A DNA stretch of 62,812 bases from Spirulinaceae cyanobacterium SM2_1_0 (GCA_012031265.1 JAAUTY010000022.1:1-62812); one strand, 5' to 3'. Positions 9,815 to 19,983 are shown, counted from the stretch's first letter. Made by a program: numbers and translations. Notes: a model not told the origin generated them from the letters alone.

Positions 9815-11817
9815 ATGACACAATCACCATCTCGGCGTCCTCGCGCCAACTCGCGTGCGCTTGCTGTCCGCAATGATTTTTCGCCCTTTGGCAACAAGCT
9901 GGTGCAATCTGGCTATGCTGATGCCGACCAGATGAAGCAGGCGCTGATCGAGTCACGGCGAAGCAATCGACCCTTGACTGACGTGCTTGAGGGGATCACT
10001 GGTCGCCAACTCAGTCCTGAACTGCAACGCCAGTTCAAAAAGCAACAGCTTTTTGAACTCAAATTCTCTACGGGGTTGACTCCATCGATCCGGAGATCAA
10101 CCCGATTGAGAATAACAATGTCAGTGATCTGATCGATACGCTGATCCCGATCGATATTTGCCGTCGCTATCAACTCGTCCCGCTCTCTCGCACCGAGAGC
10201 GAGCCTTATGCCGTCTTGGTAGCGATGGTCGATCCTGACAATCTCGATGCCCAAGACGACCTTAAGCGCATCCTGCGCCCTCAAAACATTAGCTTGCAGC
10301 GAATGGTCGTCACCGTCGAAGATTACCAGCACCTGATTCAGAGCTACCTCGACGAACAGATCAAGCGCACTAAAGCATTGGAAGAGCAGAAAGCGGTTGA
10401 CGTCAGCGACATTGTCGATGACCTCGGCAACTTAGAGGATGCTCCCGATGAAGTCGAAGATGACCTGGGAGCCGCCCAAGATGCCCAAGGCGCACCGATC
10501 ATCAACCTGGTCAACAAGATCCTGATGAAGGCACTCAATGATGGTGTCTCAGATATTCACGTCGAACCCCAAGAAAATGAGCTGCGGGTTCGCTTTCGTA
10601 AGGACGGCGTGCTGCAAAAGGCATTTGACTCCTTTCCCAAGAAAATTGCTGGTGCGGTTTCTGCTCGCTTCAAGATCATGGCGGAGCTGGACATTGCGGA
10701 AAAACGGATGCCCCAAGATGGCAAAATTCGCCGCAAATATCAGGGTCGCAACGTCGATTTTCGGGTCAGTAGTCTGCCCAGCCGCTATGGCGAGAAAATC
10801 GTGCTCCGGATTCTCGACAACTCGGCGACCCAACTGGGTCTGGATAAACTGATCACCGACGACGAAACCCTGGAAATGGTGCGCGAGATGGCCGCCAAAC
10901 CGTTTGGTCTGATTCTCGTCACCGGGCCGACCGGTTCCGGTAAATCGACCAGTTTGTACTCCGTGCTCGCCGAGCGTAACGATCCCGGCATCAACATCAG
11001 CACCGCCGAAGATCCGATTGAATATTCCCTGCCGGGGATCACCCAGGTGCAGGTGCTGCGCGAGAAAGGCATGGACTTCGCCTCGATTCTGCGCTCGTTC
11101 CTCCGTCAGGATCCCGACGTGATTCTGGTGGGTGAGACCCGCGACAAGGAGACGGCGAAAACGGCGATTGAAGCGGCACTCACCGGTCACTTGGTTTTGA
11201 CTACCCTGCACACTAACGACGCGGCAGGAGCGATCGCCCGTCTCGATGAGATGGGGGTTGAGCCGTTCATGGTTTCTGGTGCGCTGCTGGGCATTCTCGC
11301 CCAGCGCTTAATGCGGCGTGTCTGTAGCGAATGCCGTATTCCCTACCAGCCAACAGTTGAGGAGTTGGCCCGTTACGGGATGTCGGCCTCAGCCGAGGGT
11401 GAGATCACCTTCTACAAAGCGAACTACTTGACGGCCGAAGAGCGTAGTGCCGCTGGTAAGAGCCTCTGTGGCAGGTGTGGTGGGGTCGGCTATCGCGGTC
11501 GGGTCGGTGTCTACGAATTGATGCGGATTTCCGAGCGCTTGCAAAATGCCATCAACGAGGGCGCTGCCACCGACCGCATCAAAGAGATTGCCGTTGAGGA
11601 AGGCATGAAAACTCTGCTTGCCTATAGTCTTGACCTCGTTAAGGAAGGCTACACCACCCTCGACGAAGTGGACCGCGTTACCTTCACTGATACGGGTCTC
11701 GAAGCCGAGCTGAAAGCCAAGCGCAAGAGCGGACTCACCTGCCGTACTTGTCAGGCCGAGTTACAGCCAGAATGGATTGACTGCCCTTATTGCATGACGC
11801 CACGCTTCAGCGACTAA
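9815..11817 (+). CDS. pilB: Type IV pilus extension ATPase PilB (interrupted by a one-base frameshift)
   Basis: PilB is the hexameric ATPase that drives pilus assembly. Codons from 9815 encode an N-terminal MshE-like region. The frame then breaks near 10061 and resumes one frame over to 11817. Adding one A to the AAA at 10061-10063 restores continuous coding (ELKILYGVDS across the joint), giving 667 residues. The later part has the Walker A motif GPTGSGKST (about residue 370), the Walker B/His region beginning GETRDKE, a tetracysteine zinc site, and an extra C-terminal zinc ribbon (CRTCQ and CPYC) seen in cyanobacterial PilB. It heads pilB-pilT-pilC. The break is probably a sequencing error; a real mutation would abolish piliation and natural transformation. 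Confidence 0.9.
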
Positions 11818-11953
11818 GCGAGGTGCGCCCAGTTTTGTGCCCCGTGCGGGCATCCTAGCGGTGGAAGCAGAAGTTCTCTAATCGCCGCTCTTTAGCAACG
11901 GCACGACACTGAATCGAAATCCACGTTTATCTAGCAACCAAGGAGTAGCCACC

Positions 11954-13057
11954 ATGGAATTGATGATTGAAGATGTCCTAGAGCAGCTCGTGGAAATGGG
12001 CGGCTCGGATGTGCATATTCAAGCGAGTGCGCCGATCTACTTCCGGATTAGCGGTAAGTTGACCCCGATCGGAGACGAGCCACTGACGCCGCAAGAGGCG
12101 CAAAAGCTGATCTTCAGTATGCTCAACAACAAGCAGCGCAAGGAAGTTGAGCAGAACTGGGAGCTAGATTCTTCCTACGGGGTTAAGGGGCTAGCCCGCT
12201 TCCGGCTTAATGTTTACAAGGAGCGGGGCTGCTGGGCCGCCTGTATGCGGGCGCTCTCCTCGAAGATCCCCAACTTCGATATGCTTGGCTTGCCCGACAT
12301 TGTGCGCGAGATGTCTGAGCGCCCACGCGGCATGGTGCTGGTCACAGGTCAGACAGGTTCGGGCAAGACCACCACACTCGCCGCCATGCTTGACTTGATC
12401 AACCGCACCCGCGCTGAGCACGTCCTGACCGTCGAAGATCCGATTGAATACGTCTTCCCGAACGTCAAGAGCCTATTCCACCAGCGTCAGAAGGGTGAGG
12501 ATACCCGCAGTTTTGCCAATGCGTTGAAAAGTGCCCTGCGCCAAGATCCAGACATCATCCTCGTCGGTGAGATGCGTGACATCGAAACGATCTCGCTGGC
12601 GGTGTCGGCTGCGGAAACGGGTCACTTAGTTTTCGGGACGCTGCACACCAACTCGGCTTCGGGCACGATTGACCGGATGCTGGACGTATTCCCGCCGGAG
12701 CAGCAGTCTCAAGTGCGTGCTCAGCTTTCCCAGTCGCTGCTCGCGGTCTTCAGCCAGTGCTTGGTGTCGAAGAAAAACCCTAAGCCCGGTGAGTTTGGTC
12801 GCTGCATGGCGCAAGAAATCATGATCGTGACCCCGGCGATCGCCAACCTGATCCGCGATGCCAAGACCCAGATGATCTACTCCGCTATCCAAACCGGGAT
12901 GAAGATGGGAATGAAAACCATGGAGCAAGCTCTGGCTGACCTCGTGAAAACGGGCACAATTACCTTTGAAGATGGGATGGCAAAGAGTGGCCGCCCGGAA
13001 GAATTGCAGCGCCTCGTCGGTGCCACAGGCGGTAGCCGCACCGCTGCCCGGCACTAA
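11954..13057 (+). CDS. pilT: Type IV pilus retraction ATPase PilT
   Basis: This 367-residue hexameric ATPase disassembles the pilus during twitching and DNA uptake. It shows the Walker A motif GQTGSGKTT at about 132-140, the Walker B segment VGEMRD, and a variant of the retraction motif (AIANLIRDAK where AIRNLIRE is usual). An AAGGAG ribosome-binding site precedes the ATG. It lies 136 bases after pilB and 116 before pilC, all on the plus strand, as in the usual motor cluster. Confidence 0.96.
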   Translation: MELMIEDVLEQLVEMGGSDVHIQASAPIYFRISGKLTPIGDEPLTPQEAQKLIFSMLNNKQRKEVEQNWELDSSYGVKGLARFRLNVYKERGCWAACMRALSSKIPNFDMLGLPDIVREMSERPRGMVLVTGQTGSGKTTTLAAMLDLINRTRAEHVLTVEDPIEYVFPNVKSLFHQRQKGEDTRSFANALKSALRQDPDIILVGEMRDIETISLAVSAAETGHLVFGTLHTNSASGTIDRMLDVFPPEQQSQVRAQLSQSLLAVFSQCLVSKKNPKPGEFGRCMAQEIMIVTPAIANLIRDAKTQMIYSAIQTGMKMGMKTMEQALADLVKTGTITFEDGMAKSGRPEELQRLVGATGGSRTAARH

Positions 13058-13173
13058 ATCATTGCGGTGCATCGCGAGTGTTGGTTCAAACCAGCACTCG
13101 CCGATTGCAGTAGCGGGTTGCGCTGTGATCGGCAATTGCCCACTCCATTCACTTCTCTAATCCACTGTGAGCC

Positions 13174-14391
13174 ATGCCTACTTTCGTTGCTGAAGTTAAG
13201 GACTCCAAAGGAAACGCTAAGAAACAGAAGATTGACGCCACCTCAGCTGAGCAAGCATTGATGATGCTTCAGAACCAATACACTAGTGTTGGTCAAGTGA
13301 AGCGATCGGGTGTCTCCTTTAGCTTGAGCGAGCTGACCGAAAGACTGACCAGTGTTTCGGTCAAAGACAAAGCCGTTTTCTCTCGCCAATTCGCCGCGAT
13401 GGTCAACGCGGGGGTGGCGATTGTCCGCTGTCTGAGTATCCTCTCTGATCAGTGTCCCAATGTTAAGCTGAAAAAATCGCTGGTGGGCATCAGTGCCGAA
13501 GTGCAGCAAGGCACCAGCCTCGGCGACTCGATGCGGAAGTATCCCGAATGCTTCGATAAGCTCTACGTCGCGATGGTCGATGCCGGTGAAATTGGTGGCG
13601 TCCTTGACCAAGTACTCAACCGCCTCGCGACGCTGCTCGAAAATATGCAGCGCTTGGCGAATCAAATTAAGTCGGCGATGGCTTATCCCACGGCGGTTGG
13701 TTTCATTGCCGTCTTGGTTTTCTTTGCTATGACAATGTTCCTGATCCCCGTGTTCGCGGCTGTGTTTGAAGAGCTTGGCACTGAATTGCCCGCACTGACC
13801 CAGTTTATGCTTTTTCTCAGTGGACAGTTCCGAAGCTGGCAGTTCTGGATAGTTATCATTCCAACTATTGCTGGTTCGATCTTTGGTGTCAAAACTTACT
13901 ACAAACTTCCCCAAGGGCGTCGCCAGATTGATGGTTTGTTACTCAAAGCGCCACTGATCGGTGACTTGAACGAGAAGACGGCTGTGGCGCGCTTCTGCCG
14001 TATCTTTGGTACTCTCACTCGTTCCGGCGTTCCCATCCTCAGTTGTCTCGACATCGTGCGCGACACGGCGGGAAACCAGGTCATTGCCGACTCCATCGAA
14101 GCTGCGAAAGCAGAAATTCAGCAGGGCGGCATGATTAGTGTTGCCCTAGAGCGTGAGGGTGTCTTCCCAATGCTGGCGATCCAGATGATGAGCATCGGTG
14201 AAGAGACTGGTGAATTGGACGCCATGATGATGAAGGTAGCCGACTTCTATGAAGATGAAGTCGAACAAGCGGTCAAAGCCTTAACTAGTATCATCGAGCC
14301 GATCATGATGGTTGGCGTTGCAGCCATGGTTGGCGTAATTCTCTTGTCTATGTATCTACCGATGTTCAAGGTCTTCGACGAACTGGGCTAA
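13174..14391 (+). CDS. pilC: Type IV pilus inner-membrane platform protein PilC
   Basis: PilC is the membrane platform that connects the PilB and PilT motors to the growing pilus. The 405-residue protein has two type II secretion F domains (about 70-195 and 270-395) and three strongly hydrophobic segments (about 170-195, 215-235 and 372-398). The sequence VKDKAVFSRQFAAMVNAGV near residue 65 is typical of the start of the first F domain. It follows pilT in the same direction. Confidence 0.96.
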   Translation: MPTFVAEVKDSKGNAKKQKIDATSAEQALMMLQNQYTSVGQVKRSGVSFSLSELTERLTSVSVKDKAVFSRQFAAMVNAGVAIVRCLSILSDQCPNVKLKKSLVGISAEVQQGTSLGDSMRKYPECFDKLYVAMVDAGEIGGVLDQVLNRLATLLENMQRLANQIKSAMAYPTAVGFIAVLVFFAMTMFLIPVFAAVFEELGTELPALTQFMLFLSGQFRSWQFWIVIIPTIAGSIFGVKTYYKLPQGRRQIDGLLLKAPLIGDLNEKTAVARFCRIFGTLTRSGVPILSCLDIVRDTAGNQVIADSIEAAKAEIQQGGMISVALEREGVFPMLAIQMMSIGEETGELDAMMMKVADFYEDEVEQAVKALTSIIEPIMMVGVAAMVGVILLSMYLPMFKVFDELG

Positions 14392-14413
14392 ATGGTTTCC
14401 GCCTTTTGCGGTC

Positions 14414-15040
14414 ATGCTCAGCTATCGGGCTGCTATTCAAGTCAAAACTATGCCGGTTAAGCCATCCCACTACGAAACTCTGCTCGCGGAGTACAGCAAT
14501 CGCAATGCGGCGATCGCCCTTCTCCGCGAATACCGACCCTACTTGGAGTTGATTCCAAGTATGCGCCGACCTGATGAAAGCGTGATCGCCATCCCGCTGC
14601 CGGTTGTCCGTCTGCGACAACCGAAGCCAGAGACGGCGACCAGTCACTGGCAGGCAACTAAGGCGATGAGTTTGCCCTGTGATCTCGTGGTTTTGACCTG
14701 TGATCCGGAGTGGAAGATCAAGATGGGGGCTGAGATTTTGATCTTTATCCATCGTCCGCACGAGGATTTCTCAGAATTTCTCAGTCGTTGGCGGCACACC
14801 CAGGTCTATCTCAACCAAGACTATGAGTGGCTGATGCCGCCGCGCTATGAGCATATCCTCAGCGAAGGTTCTGATCGCCTTTACCCGCTGTTCATCGTCT
14901 TTAGTGAAACTCCAGATCGGATTCAGCGTGGCTTGGCGGGAGCCTGCTTGCCCTATGTTGTGCGCGATTCGGATCTTGACTACGAAGAGCCGGTAGCACC
15001 AGAGGTAACCGCAGGTGACGAGTTGGAGATCGGTGATTGA
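14414..15040 (+). CDS. Conserved-looking hypothetical protein downstream of pilC
   Basis: I do not recognise this 208-residue soluble protein. It has no signal peptide and ends in an acidic tail. It begins 22 bases after the pilC stop on the same strand, so it may be co-transcribed with the pilus motor genes. The start is uncertain: ATG at 14414 or ATG at 14450 (codon 13), and neither has a clear ribosome-binding site. Codon usage matches its neighbours, so it is probably a genuine gene. Confidence 0.72.
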   Translation: MLSYRAAIQVKTMPVKPSHYETLLAEYSNRNAAIALLREYRPYLELIPSMRRPDESVIAIPLPVVRLRQPKPETATSHWQATKAMSLPCDLVVLTCDPEWKIKMGAEILIFIHRPHEDFSEFLSRWRHTQVYLNQDYEWLMPPRYEHILSEGSDRLYPLFIVFSETPDRIQRGLAGACLPYVVRDSDLDYEEPVAPEVTAGDELEIGD

Positions 15041-15248
15041 GGGGTGAGTGGCATGAGCTGCCGTGATTGGCTACCCAGCGCTTCGACATGTCCTTGTTAT
15101 GTCATATTGGGGCCAAACCTGTATTCTCTCGTTGGCTGTAACAACGTGGATTCGTCCAAAAATCCCAGAGTGAGCTAGGAGGAATACTGGCTTGGGTATC
15201 ATCCGTCCGCAACGGCATTTCACCCATACCAGGAGGCGATCGCGTGAC

Positions 15249-16427
15249 TCAAGTTGCCGTAGCGAGAAACTCGGCAATCTTCGCAACGGCGGTCGTTAAA
15301 ATCTCAGGTTTGCGTACTAGCGCAAACCGCAGATAACCCTCACCCGTTTTCCCAAAGCCAGCACCTGGAGAGACTGCCACTCCCGTCGCTTCGACCAGGC
15401 GCATACAGAATTCTACCGAACGATTTTGCCAGGGGGCGGGTAGCTTTGCCCAGATGTACAGGGTGGCATCGGGAACCGGTACTGACCAGCCACTGGCGTG
15501 CATAGCGCTGACAAAGGCATCGCGTCGCTGCTGAAAGACCCGCACGGTTTCACTGATGATCGCCTGGTCACCGTCGAGGGCGGCGATCGCCCCGCGCATG
15601 ATGCCGCGATATTGATTGAAGTCCACAATCGCCTTCACTTGCCGCAGGCCGCGAATCAGCTCGGCATTACCGATGGCATAGCCGATACGGAAGCCACCCA
15701 TGTTGTAGGACTTGGAGAAGGAGTAAATCTCGATGCCCAACTCGCGCTGACGATCGGCTTGAAAAATTGATGGTGCGGGGGGCGAGCCGGGGAAAACAAA
15801 ATCGGCGTAGGGGAAGTCGTTGACCAGCACGATTTGATGGGCGCGGCAGAATGCTACGGCTTGCTGGAAGAAGCTCAGGGGGGCGATCGCCGTCGTTGGA
15901 TTGTGCGGGTAGCTGAGGACGAGGAGTCGCGATCGCGCCACGATCGCCGCCGGAATCGCCTCAAGGTCGGGTAGAAACTGGTTCTCAGCCCGCAGAGGCA
16001 GCGTGTGGATTTCGCCGCCCGCGAGGTAGACGCCGCCTGCATGGGAGGGGTAACCCGGATCGAGTAGCAGGGCGACATCGCCGGGATTCATGACTGCCAG
16101 CGGCAGGTGCGCCGTGCCTTCTTGGGAGCCGATCAGTGGCAGCACCTCGGTTTCCGGATCGACGGCGAGGCCGTATCGGCGCTCGTACCAGGCGGCGATC
16201 GCCTGTCGCAACGGTTGGGTACTTTGAAATAGGGCATAGCCGTGGGTGCTGGGGTCTCGCAACGCCGTGGCGATCGCGTCCAACACGAAAGGAGCCGTCG
16301 GTAAGTCTGAGGAACCCAACGACAAATCGATGATCGTTTTGCCAGCAGCCCGCGCCCGTGCCTTGGCGCGATCCATGTCGGCAAAAACATTCGTTTGCAG
16401 CGGTTCGAGCCGGTGAGCGAGTTTCAC
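15249..16427 (-). CDS. Class I/II PLP-dependent aminotransferase (LL-DAP aminotransferase-like)
   Basis: This 392-residue fold-type I aminotransferase has the PLP-lysine context SFSKSYNMGGFRIGY and the conserved YPHNPT and NDFPYADF segments. It resembles the LL-diaminopimelate/aspartate aminotransferase group that cyanobacteria use in lysine and peptidoglycan precursor synthesis. The exact amino donor cannot be read from sequence. Thioredoxin lies 36 bases upstream on the same strand, so the two are probably co-transcribed. Confidence 0.85.
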   Translation of the reverse strand: MKLAHRLEPLQTNVFADMDRAKARARAAGKTIIDLSLGSSDLPTAPFVLDAIATALRDPSTHGYALFQSTQPLRQAIAAWYERRYGLAVDPETEVLPLIGSQEGTAHLPLAVMNPGDVALLLDPGYPSHAGGVYLAGGEIHTLPLRAENQFLPDLEAIPAAIVARSRLLVLSYPHNPTTAIAPLSFFQQAVAFCRAHQIVLVNDFPYADFVFPGSPPAPSIFQADRQRELGIEIYSFSKSYNMGGFRIGYAIGNAELIRGLRQVKAIVDFNQYRGIMRGAIAALDGDQAIISETVRVFQQRRDAFVSAMHASGWSVPVPDATLYIWAKLPAPWQNRSVEFCMRLVEATGVAVSPGAGFGKTGEGYLRFALVRKPEILTTAVAKIAEFLATAT

Positions 16428-16463
16428 GAGGGTACAGTCAGGTCAGGGCGGGGCGATCGCGGT

Positions 16464-16790
16464 CTAATTCAAATGCGGGGCGATCAGGTCATTGAGCGCA
16501 GCTTGCATAATCGCGCCTTCGTGGCTGGCGACGACCGCGCCGTTTTTGAACAGGCGTAGGGCCGGGACGCCTTCGACTTTGCATTGCTTGACGGCTTCGG
16601 GATTGGGATCGATTTCCAGCTTGACGACCTGGAGGCGATCGCCATATTGCGCCGCTAGTGCCTCGACCGACGGTGACACCAAACGGCAGGGCCCACACCA
16701 AGTCGCCCAAAAGTAAGCCAGCACAGGCTGCTCGGCCTTAACAACACGCTGTTCAAACTCAGCATCCGTGATGACGGCGACGTGACTCAC
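16464..16790 (-). CDS. Thioredoxin family protein
   Basis: This 108-residue thioredoxin has the canonical active site WCGPC at 31-35 and a cis-proline in GVPAL. It is a cytosolic dithiol reductant with no signal peptide. The start is GTG at 16790. It differs from typical m-type thioredoxin in its N-terminus, so it may be a secondary isoform. It lies directly upstream of the aminotransferase gene. Confidence 0.92.
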   Translation of the reverse strand: MSHVAVITDAEFEQRVVKAEQPVLAYFWATWCGPCRLVSPSVEALAAQYGDRLQVVKLEIDPNPEAVKQCKVEGVPALRLFKNGAVVASHEGAIMQAALNDLIAPHLN

Positions 16791-17276
16791 GCTTTACAAC
16801 CTCTCTGCGGTCAGGACGGAAAATGATTGCCAAATCTCTATGATAAATGAGCAAGAGCCGCACCTACAAGCGCAGCGCAAGTTTCGCGGCGGAGCGGTGG
16901 GGTCAGCTCGAAATTTTTCCCGGCTCAATTACGGCGGTTGCCAGTATCAAACTGTACAATTAAATCATCTTGTCAGTACGTACTCCACCCAAACTAAATC
17001 TGGATTTGGTCGTGGTTCGAGGGCGCAACTGCTTTTTCTCAACGGTTAATATAGTCGGGGAATGCTGTCGGATGACAGTGGATTTCCTTCCGAAACCGTC
17101 TGGCTGGCGTAACTGCGGTCATTGGTTGCCACCCCAACGCTTACAAACTGCTCAGAGTCAACATTGATGGTTTGTGCGGCGGGATCTTCTCGGTGAATCT
17201 GCGTGTCTGAGCGTCGGCCTCATCAGGGCAAGCCGCATGGCCAGTCTGCTCGACTCATTTCACTGTCAACTTGCTA
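16791..17276. other. Intergenic region without a recognised gene
   Basis: In these 486 bp, between the divergent thioredoxin gene and the small ribbon-helix-helix gene, I see no conserved frame, RNA gene or repeat. Two plus-strand frames (16840-17049 and 16970-17167) overlap each other and have no ribosome-binding site. Confidence 0.5.
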
Positions 17277-17441
17277 ATGTCCCGAACCAAGCCTCCCTCC
17301 AATAAAGTCTTGACGATTCGTCTCCCAGAAGCTGAACTCCACCACCTGGAAGCCTACTGCCTCGCTAAGGGCAAAACGAAGACAGAAGTCTTGCTCGACT
17401 ACATCCGCCGCCTCAAGATCCCGGCGATGCTGGAGCACTAG
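17277..17441 (+). CDS. Small ribbon-helix-helix (CopG-like) protein, 54 aa
   Basis: A short frame starting at ATG 17277 encodes 54 residues. It has a beta-strand VLTIRLP followed by two helices (AELHHLEAYCLAKG and KTEVLLDYIRRL), which is the ribbon-helix-helix DNA-binding fold. Such proteins bind DNA as dimers and often act as antitoxins or local repressors, but no toxin gene adjoins it. Its last 29 bases overlap the 3' end of the convergent WD40 gene. The fold pattern is clear, but the cellular role is unknown. Confidence 0.72.
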   Translation: MSRTKPPSNKVLTIRLPEAELHHLEAYCLAKGKTKTEVLLDYIRRLKIPAMLEH

Positions 17442-18723
17442 GCAGGCGTGGTGCCCGCCAGATGGTGATCGCGCCACTCTCGCTACTGCTGACGAGGGTT
17501 TGACCGTCGGCTGTCGCGGCGATCGCCAGCAAACGCTCCTGAGACGCCCCGTCATTCAAGCTGTGCCAGAGTCGCTGCTGGCGCAGTTCCCAGACATTGA
17601 CGGCACCGTCGAAGCTGGCGCTGAATAGCGTGCTGCCGTCAGGACTGAGGCTGATGTCATTGACGGCATCCAGGTGACCGATGAGCCGCTGGCGTAGGCT
17701 GGCGGTCGGTAGATCCCAGACCTGGATCGTTTTGTCGTGGCTGCTGGCGATCAGCGAGCGGCTATCGGGACTGAAGCAAACAGCAGAGATCAGGTGCGGC
17801 AGGCCTCTGAGTGTGCAGTGCAGGCGGCCGCTGCGAAAGTCCCAGACCTTGAGCGTGCCATCGGCGCTGCCGCTGGCGACGGCACTGCCATCGGGCGCGA
17901 TCGCTACGCTGCTGATGAAGATCGTATGTCCGGCGAGAATCCGTAGCATCTCGCCGCTCGCCAAGTCCCAGATATTCAGTGTGCGATCGACGCCGCCGCT
18001 GACGACGGTGCGACCCTCAGGACCGATAGCGAGCGATTTCACAAAGTTGGCAGGGCTGGTAATGATGTGGCGCAGTGCCCCGGTTTTCAGATCCCAGATT
18101 TTGATCGTGCGATCGACGCTGCCGCTGACCAAGGTGCGATTGTTCGGGGCGATCGCCACCGCCGAAACCCAGTCAGAATGCCCCGCCAAAGTGTAGAGCA
18201 ACTGTCCCGTATACAGATTCCAGACCTTGACGGTCTTGTCGTGACTGCCGCTGACGAGGAAACGACCATCCGGCGCGATCGCCAGTGACGCAATCGGCCC
18301 ATCATGGACGGCTGACCAGCGTTCGTGCGTGAACAAGGCCCAAGGATTGTAACCCCGCAATACAGCGAGGATATCGCGACTGAGGCGCGCGGGAATGCTC
18401 AGATCCGGAGCTGCTTCAAATTGGTAGCGCAATAACTGATAGGCACGCCACTGCACCGCCGCAATGTCTGCATCCAAGGCAGCGACGACAAGCGCAATCC
18501 CGGCTTCGCCATAGCGTAGGGCTTCCGTGAGCGCGGTAATCTGGTAAGCCGGTTCGCCCCCGGCCAGGCGCTGGCGTACGCCCGCCAAACCGCCAAGGAG
18601 GGCACTGTCAGGGGGAGCTGGCAAGCGACCACCCAAGACCGCATCGTAGCGACGCGGCTGACGGGGTTCCTCGCGCTTGCTCTCTGACCAACTTGCGAAT
18701 CGTTGCACAGCCTCTGCGCTCAA
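17413..18723 (-). CDS. WD40 repeat protein (seven-bladed propeller)
   Basis: This 436-residue protein has an Ala-rich helical, HEAT-like N-terminus (about 40-125) followed by seven WD40 repeats from about residue 140. Each has a core such as DGRFLVSGSHDKTVKVW, and together they make one complete propeller. Cyanobacteria use such proteins as scaffolds, but the partner here is unknown. The frame starts at TTG 18723, with a possible GTG at 18708; neither has a strong ribosome-binding site. The 3' end overlaps the small plus-strand ribbon-helix-helix gene by 29 bases. Confidence 0.88.
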   Translation of the reverse strand: MSAEAVQRFASWSESKREEPRQPRRYDAVLGGRLPAPPDSALLGGLAGVRQRLAGGEPAYQITALTEALRYGEAGIALVVAALDADIAAVQWRAYQLLRYQFEAAPDLSIPARLSRDILAVLRGYNPWALFTHERWSAVHDGPIASLAIAPDGRFLVSGSHDKTVKVWNLYTGQLLYTLAGHSDWVSAVAIAPNNRTLVSGSVDRTIKIWDLKTGALRHIITSPANFVKSLAIGPEGRTVVSGGVDRTLNIWDLASGEMLRILAGHTIFISSVAIAPDGSAVASGSADGTLKVWDFRSGRLHCTLRGLPHLISAVCFSPDSRSLIASSHDKTIQVWDLPTASLRQRLIGHLDAVNDISLSPDGSTLFSASFDGAVNVWELRQQRLWHSLNDGASQERLLAIAATADGQTLVSSSESGAITIWRAPRLPSAPASPGS

Positions 18724-18792
18724 TGTCCTGTACTAGCCGATGCGAGCCTGATTGCTGAACGAGTGGACGATCGCCCCCTTGACCCGCAATGG

Positions 18793-19983
18793 CTAGGCCC
18801 AAACTACGTCCTGGCGCTCGCGCGTCACCTGCTGATAGACAGCGAGCGTCTGCACTGCAAGCTGCGACCAGTCGAAGCGCTGACGGAGGTCAGCATAGGC
18901 ATTCTTGGTGAGTGATCGCGCGTAATCTGGGTTTTTCAGCACTTCTAAGATACCCCAGGCAAGCGAATCCGCGTTATTGGTGTAGGTGACGATGCCCGTC
19001 TCGCCGTGTTTCACGACCTCGGGAAAGCCGCCTGTGTCGGAGACGACCACGGGCACCTGAGCCGCGAAGCTCTCGAGCGCCACAATCCCAAACGGCTCGT
19101 AGAGACTGGGAAACACCGCACAGTCGGCGATCGCCTGAAAACGATCTAGATCGGCTTCGGGCATAAACCCTGTAAAGTGGCAGCGATGCCAAATGCCCAA
19201 AGCCCAGGCCTGTTGTTTGAGGGCTTCAGTGTTGCCACCACCCACGATCGCAAACTTGACGCGGCTGCCCAGCTCCCAACAAATCTTGGGAGCCGCATTG
19301 AGGAGGACGGGAATGCCCTTCTCGTAGCTCATGCGACCGAGGTAGTAAACGATCTGCTCGCTATCGGCGGCGAAGCGACGACGATAGCTGTGGCGGTCAA
19401 AGTCGGCGGGGAGCGCTTTCTTCGCAGCCCGGATGCCATTGAAGATGACATCGACCTTATCCGCTGGCGTTTGGAAGGCGCGCTGGAGTTCCTGCCGCAT
19501 ATATTGGCTACACACGATCACTCGCCAGGCTTCATAGATCAACTGCTGCTCCTTGTAGTGGATGTAGCGGTGTGTGTCGGTGTGGATGCCATTGTAGCGA
19601 CCAAATTCGGTGGCGTGAATGGTGGCCACCAGCGGCAGCTTGAAGCGGTGTTTAAGGGCGATCGCTGCGTCGCCAACGAGCCAGTCGTGGGCATGGATGA
19701 GGTCAAATGGCCCCTGCTCCTGCAAGAGTTTGCCGCCGCGTGCACCCATGCTGGTGTTCAAGTTGACCACCCAGTGGAAGAAGTTGTTGCTGGCTGCCAC
19801 GGGCACGCGATACACCCGAATCCCATCCACGATTTCGCGAGCAGGAGCCTGCCCAAACTCAACCGTCAGCAAGTGAATCTCACAATCGCGGTGAGACAGC
19901 TCCGGATACAGTTCCGCGACATGGCGAGCGATGCCACCCACAATTCGGGGTGGAAACTCCCAGGCCAGCACTAGAATCTTCAT
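18793..19983 (-). CDS. Glycosyltransferase family 4 protein
   Basis: This 396-residue GT-B fold enzyme starts MKILVLAWEFPPRIVGG, the N-terminal nucleotide-sugar loop of GT4 glycosyltransferases and glycogen-synthase-like enzymes. The C-terminal half has the E-x7-E motif (YEPFG through ALES, about 293-301), used for the donor phosphate and sugar. I chose ATG 19983 rather than the longer frame because homologues begin at this beta-strand. The sugar donor and acceptor cannot be read from sequence. Candidates are an alpha-glucan or an envelope polysaccharide. Confidence 0.87.
   Translation of the reverse strand: MKILVLAWEFPPRIVGGIARHVAELYPELSHRDCEIHLLTVEFGQAPAREIVDGIRVYRVPVAASNNFFHWVVNLNTSMGARGGKLLQEQGPFDLIHAHDWLVGDAAIALKHRFKLPLVATIHATEFGRYNGIHTDTHRYIHYKEQQLIYEAWRVIVCSQYMRQELQRAFQTPADKVDVIFNGIRAAKKALPADFDRHSYRRRFAADSEQIVYYLGRMSYEKGIPVLLNAAPKICWELGSRVKFAIVGGGNTEALKQQAWALGIWHRCHFTGFMPEADLDRFQAIADCAVFPSLYEPFGIVALESFAAQVPVVVSDTGGFPEVVKHGETGIVTYTNNADSLAWGILEVLKNPDYARSLTKNAYADLRQRFDWSQLAVQTLAVYQQVTRERQDVVWA

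Noticed and set aside
15192-15302. Short plus-strand frame after an AGGAGG-like sequence between a hypothetical gene and the aminotransferase
   Set aside because: It runs antisense into the aminotransferase 3' end, and its Arg-rich product looks like chance coding.
16840-17167. Two overlapping plus-strand frames after the thioredoxin gene
   Set aside because: They have no ribosome-binding sites or recognisable folds, and they overlap each other.
18725-18736. CTAGTACAGGAC (minus strand) just upstream of the WD40 gene, resembling the end of the CTAG repeat
   Set aside because: Only 12 bases match, with no second end nearby, so it may be chance.
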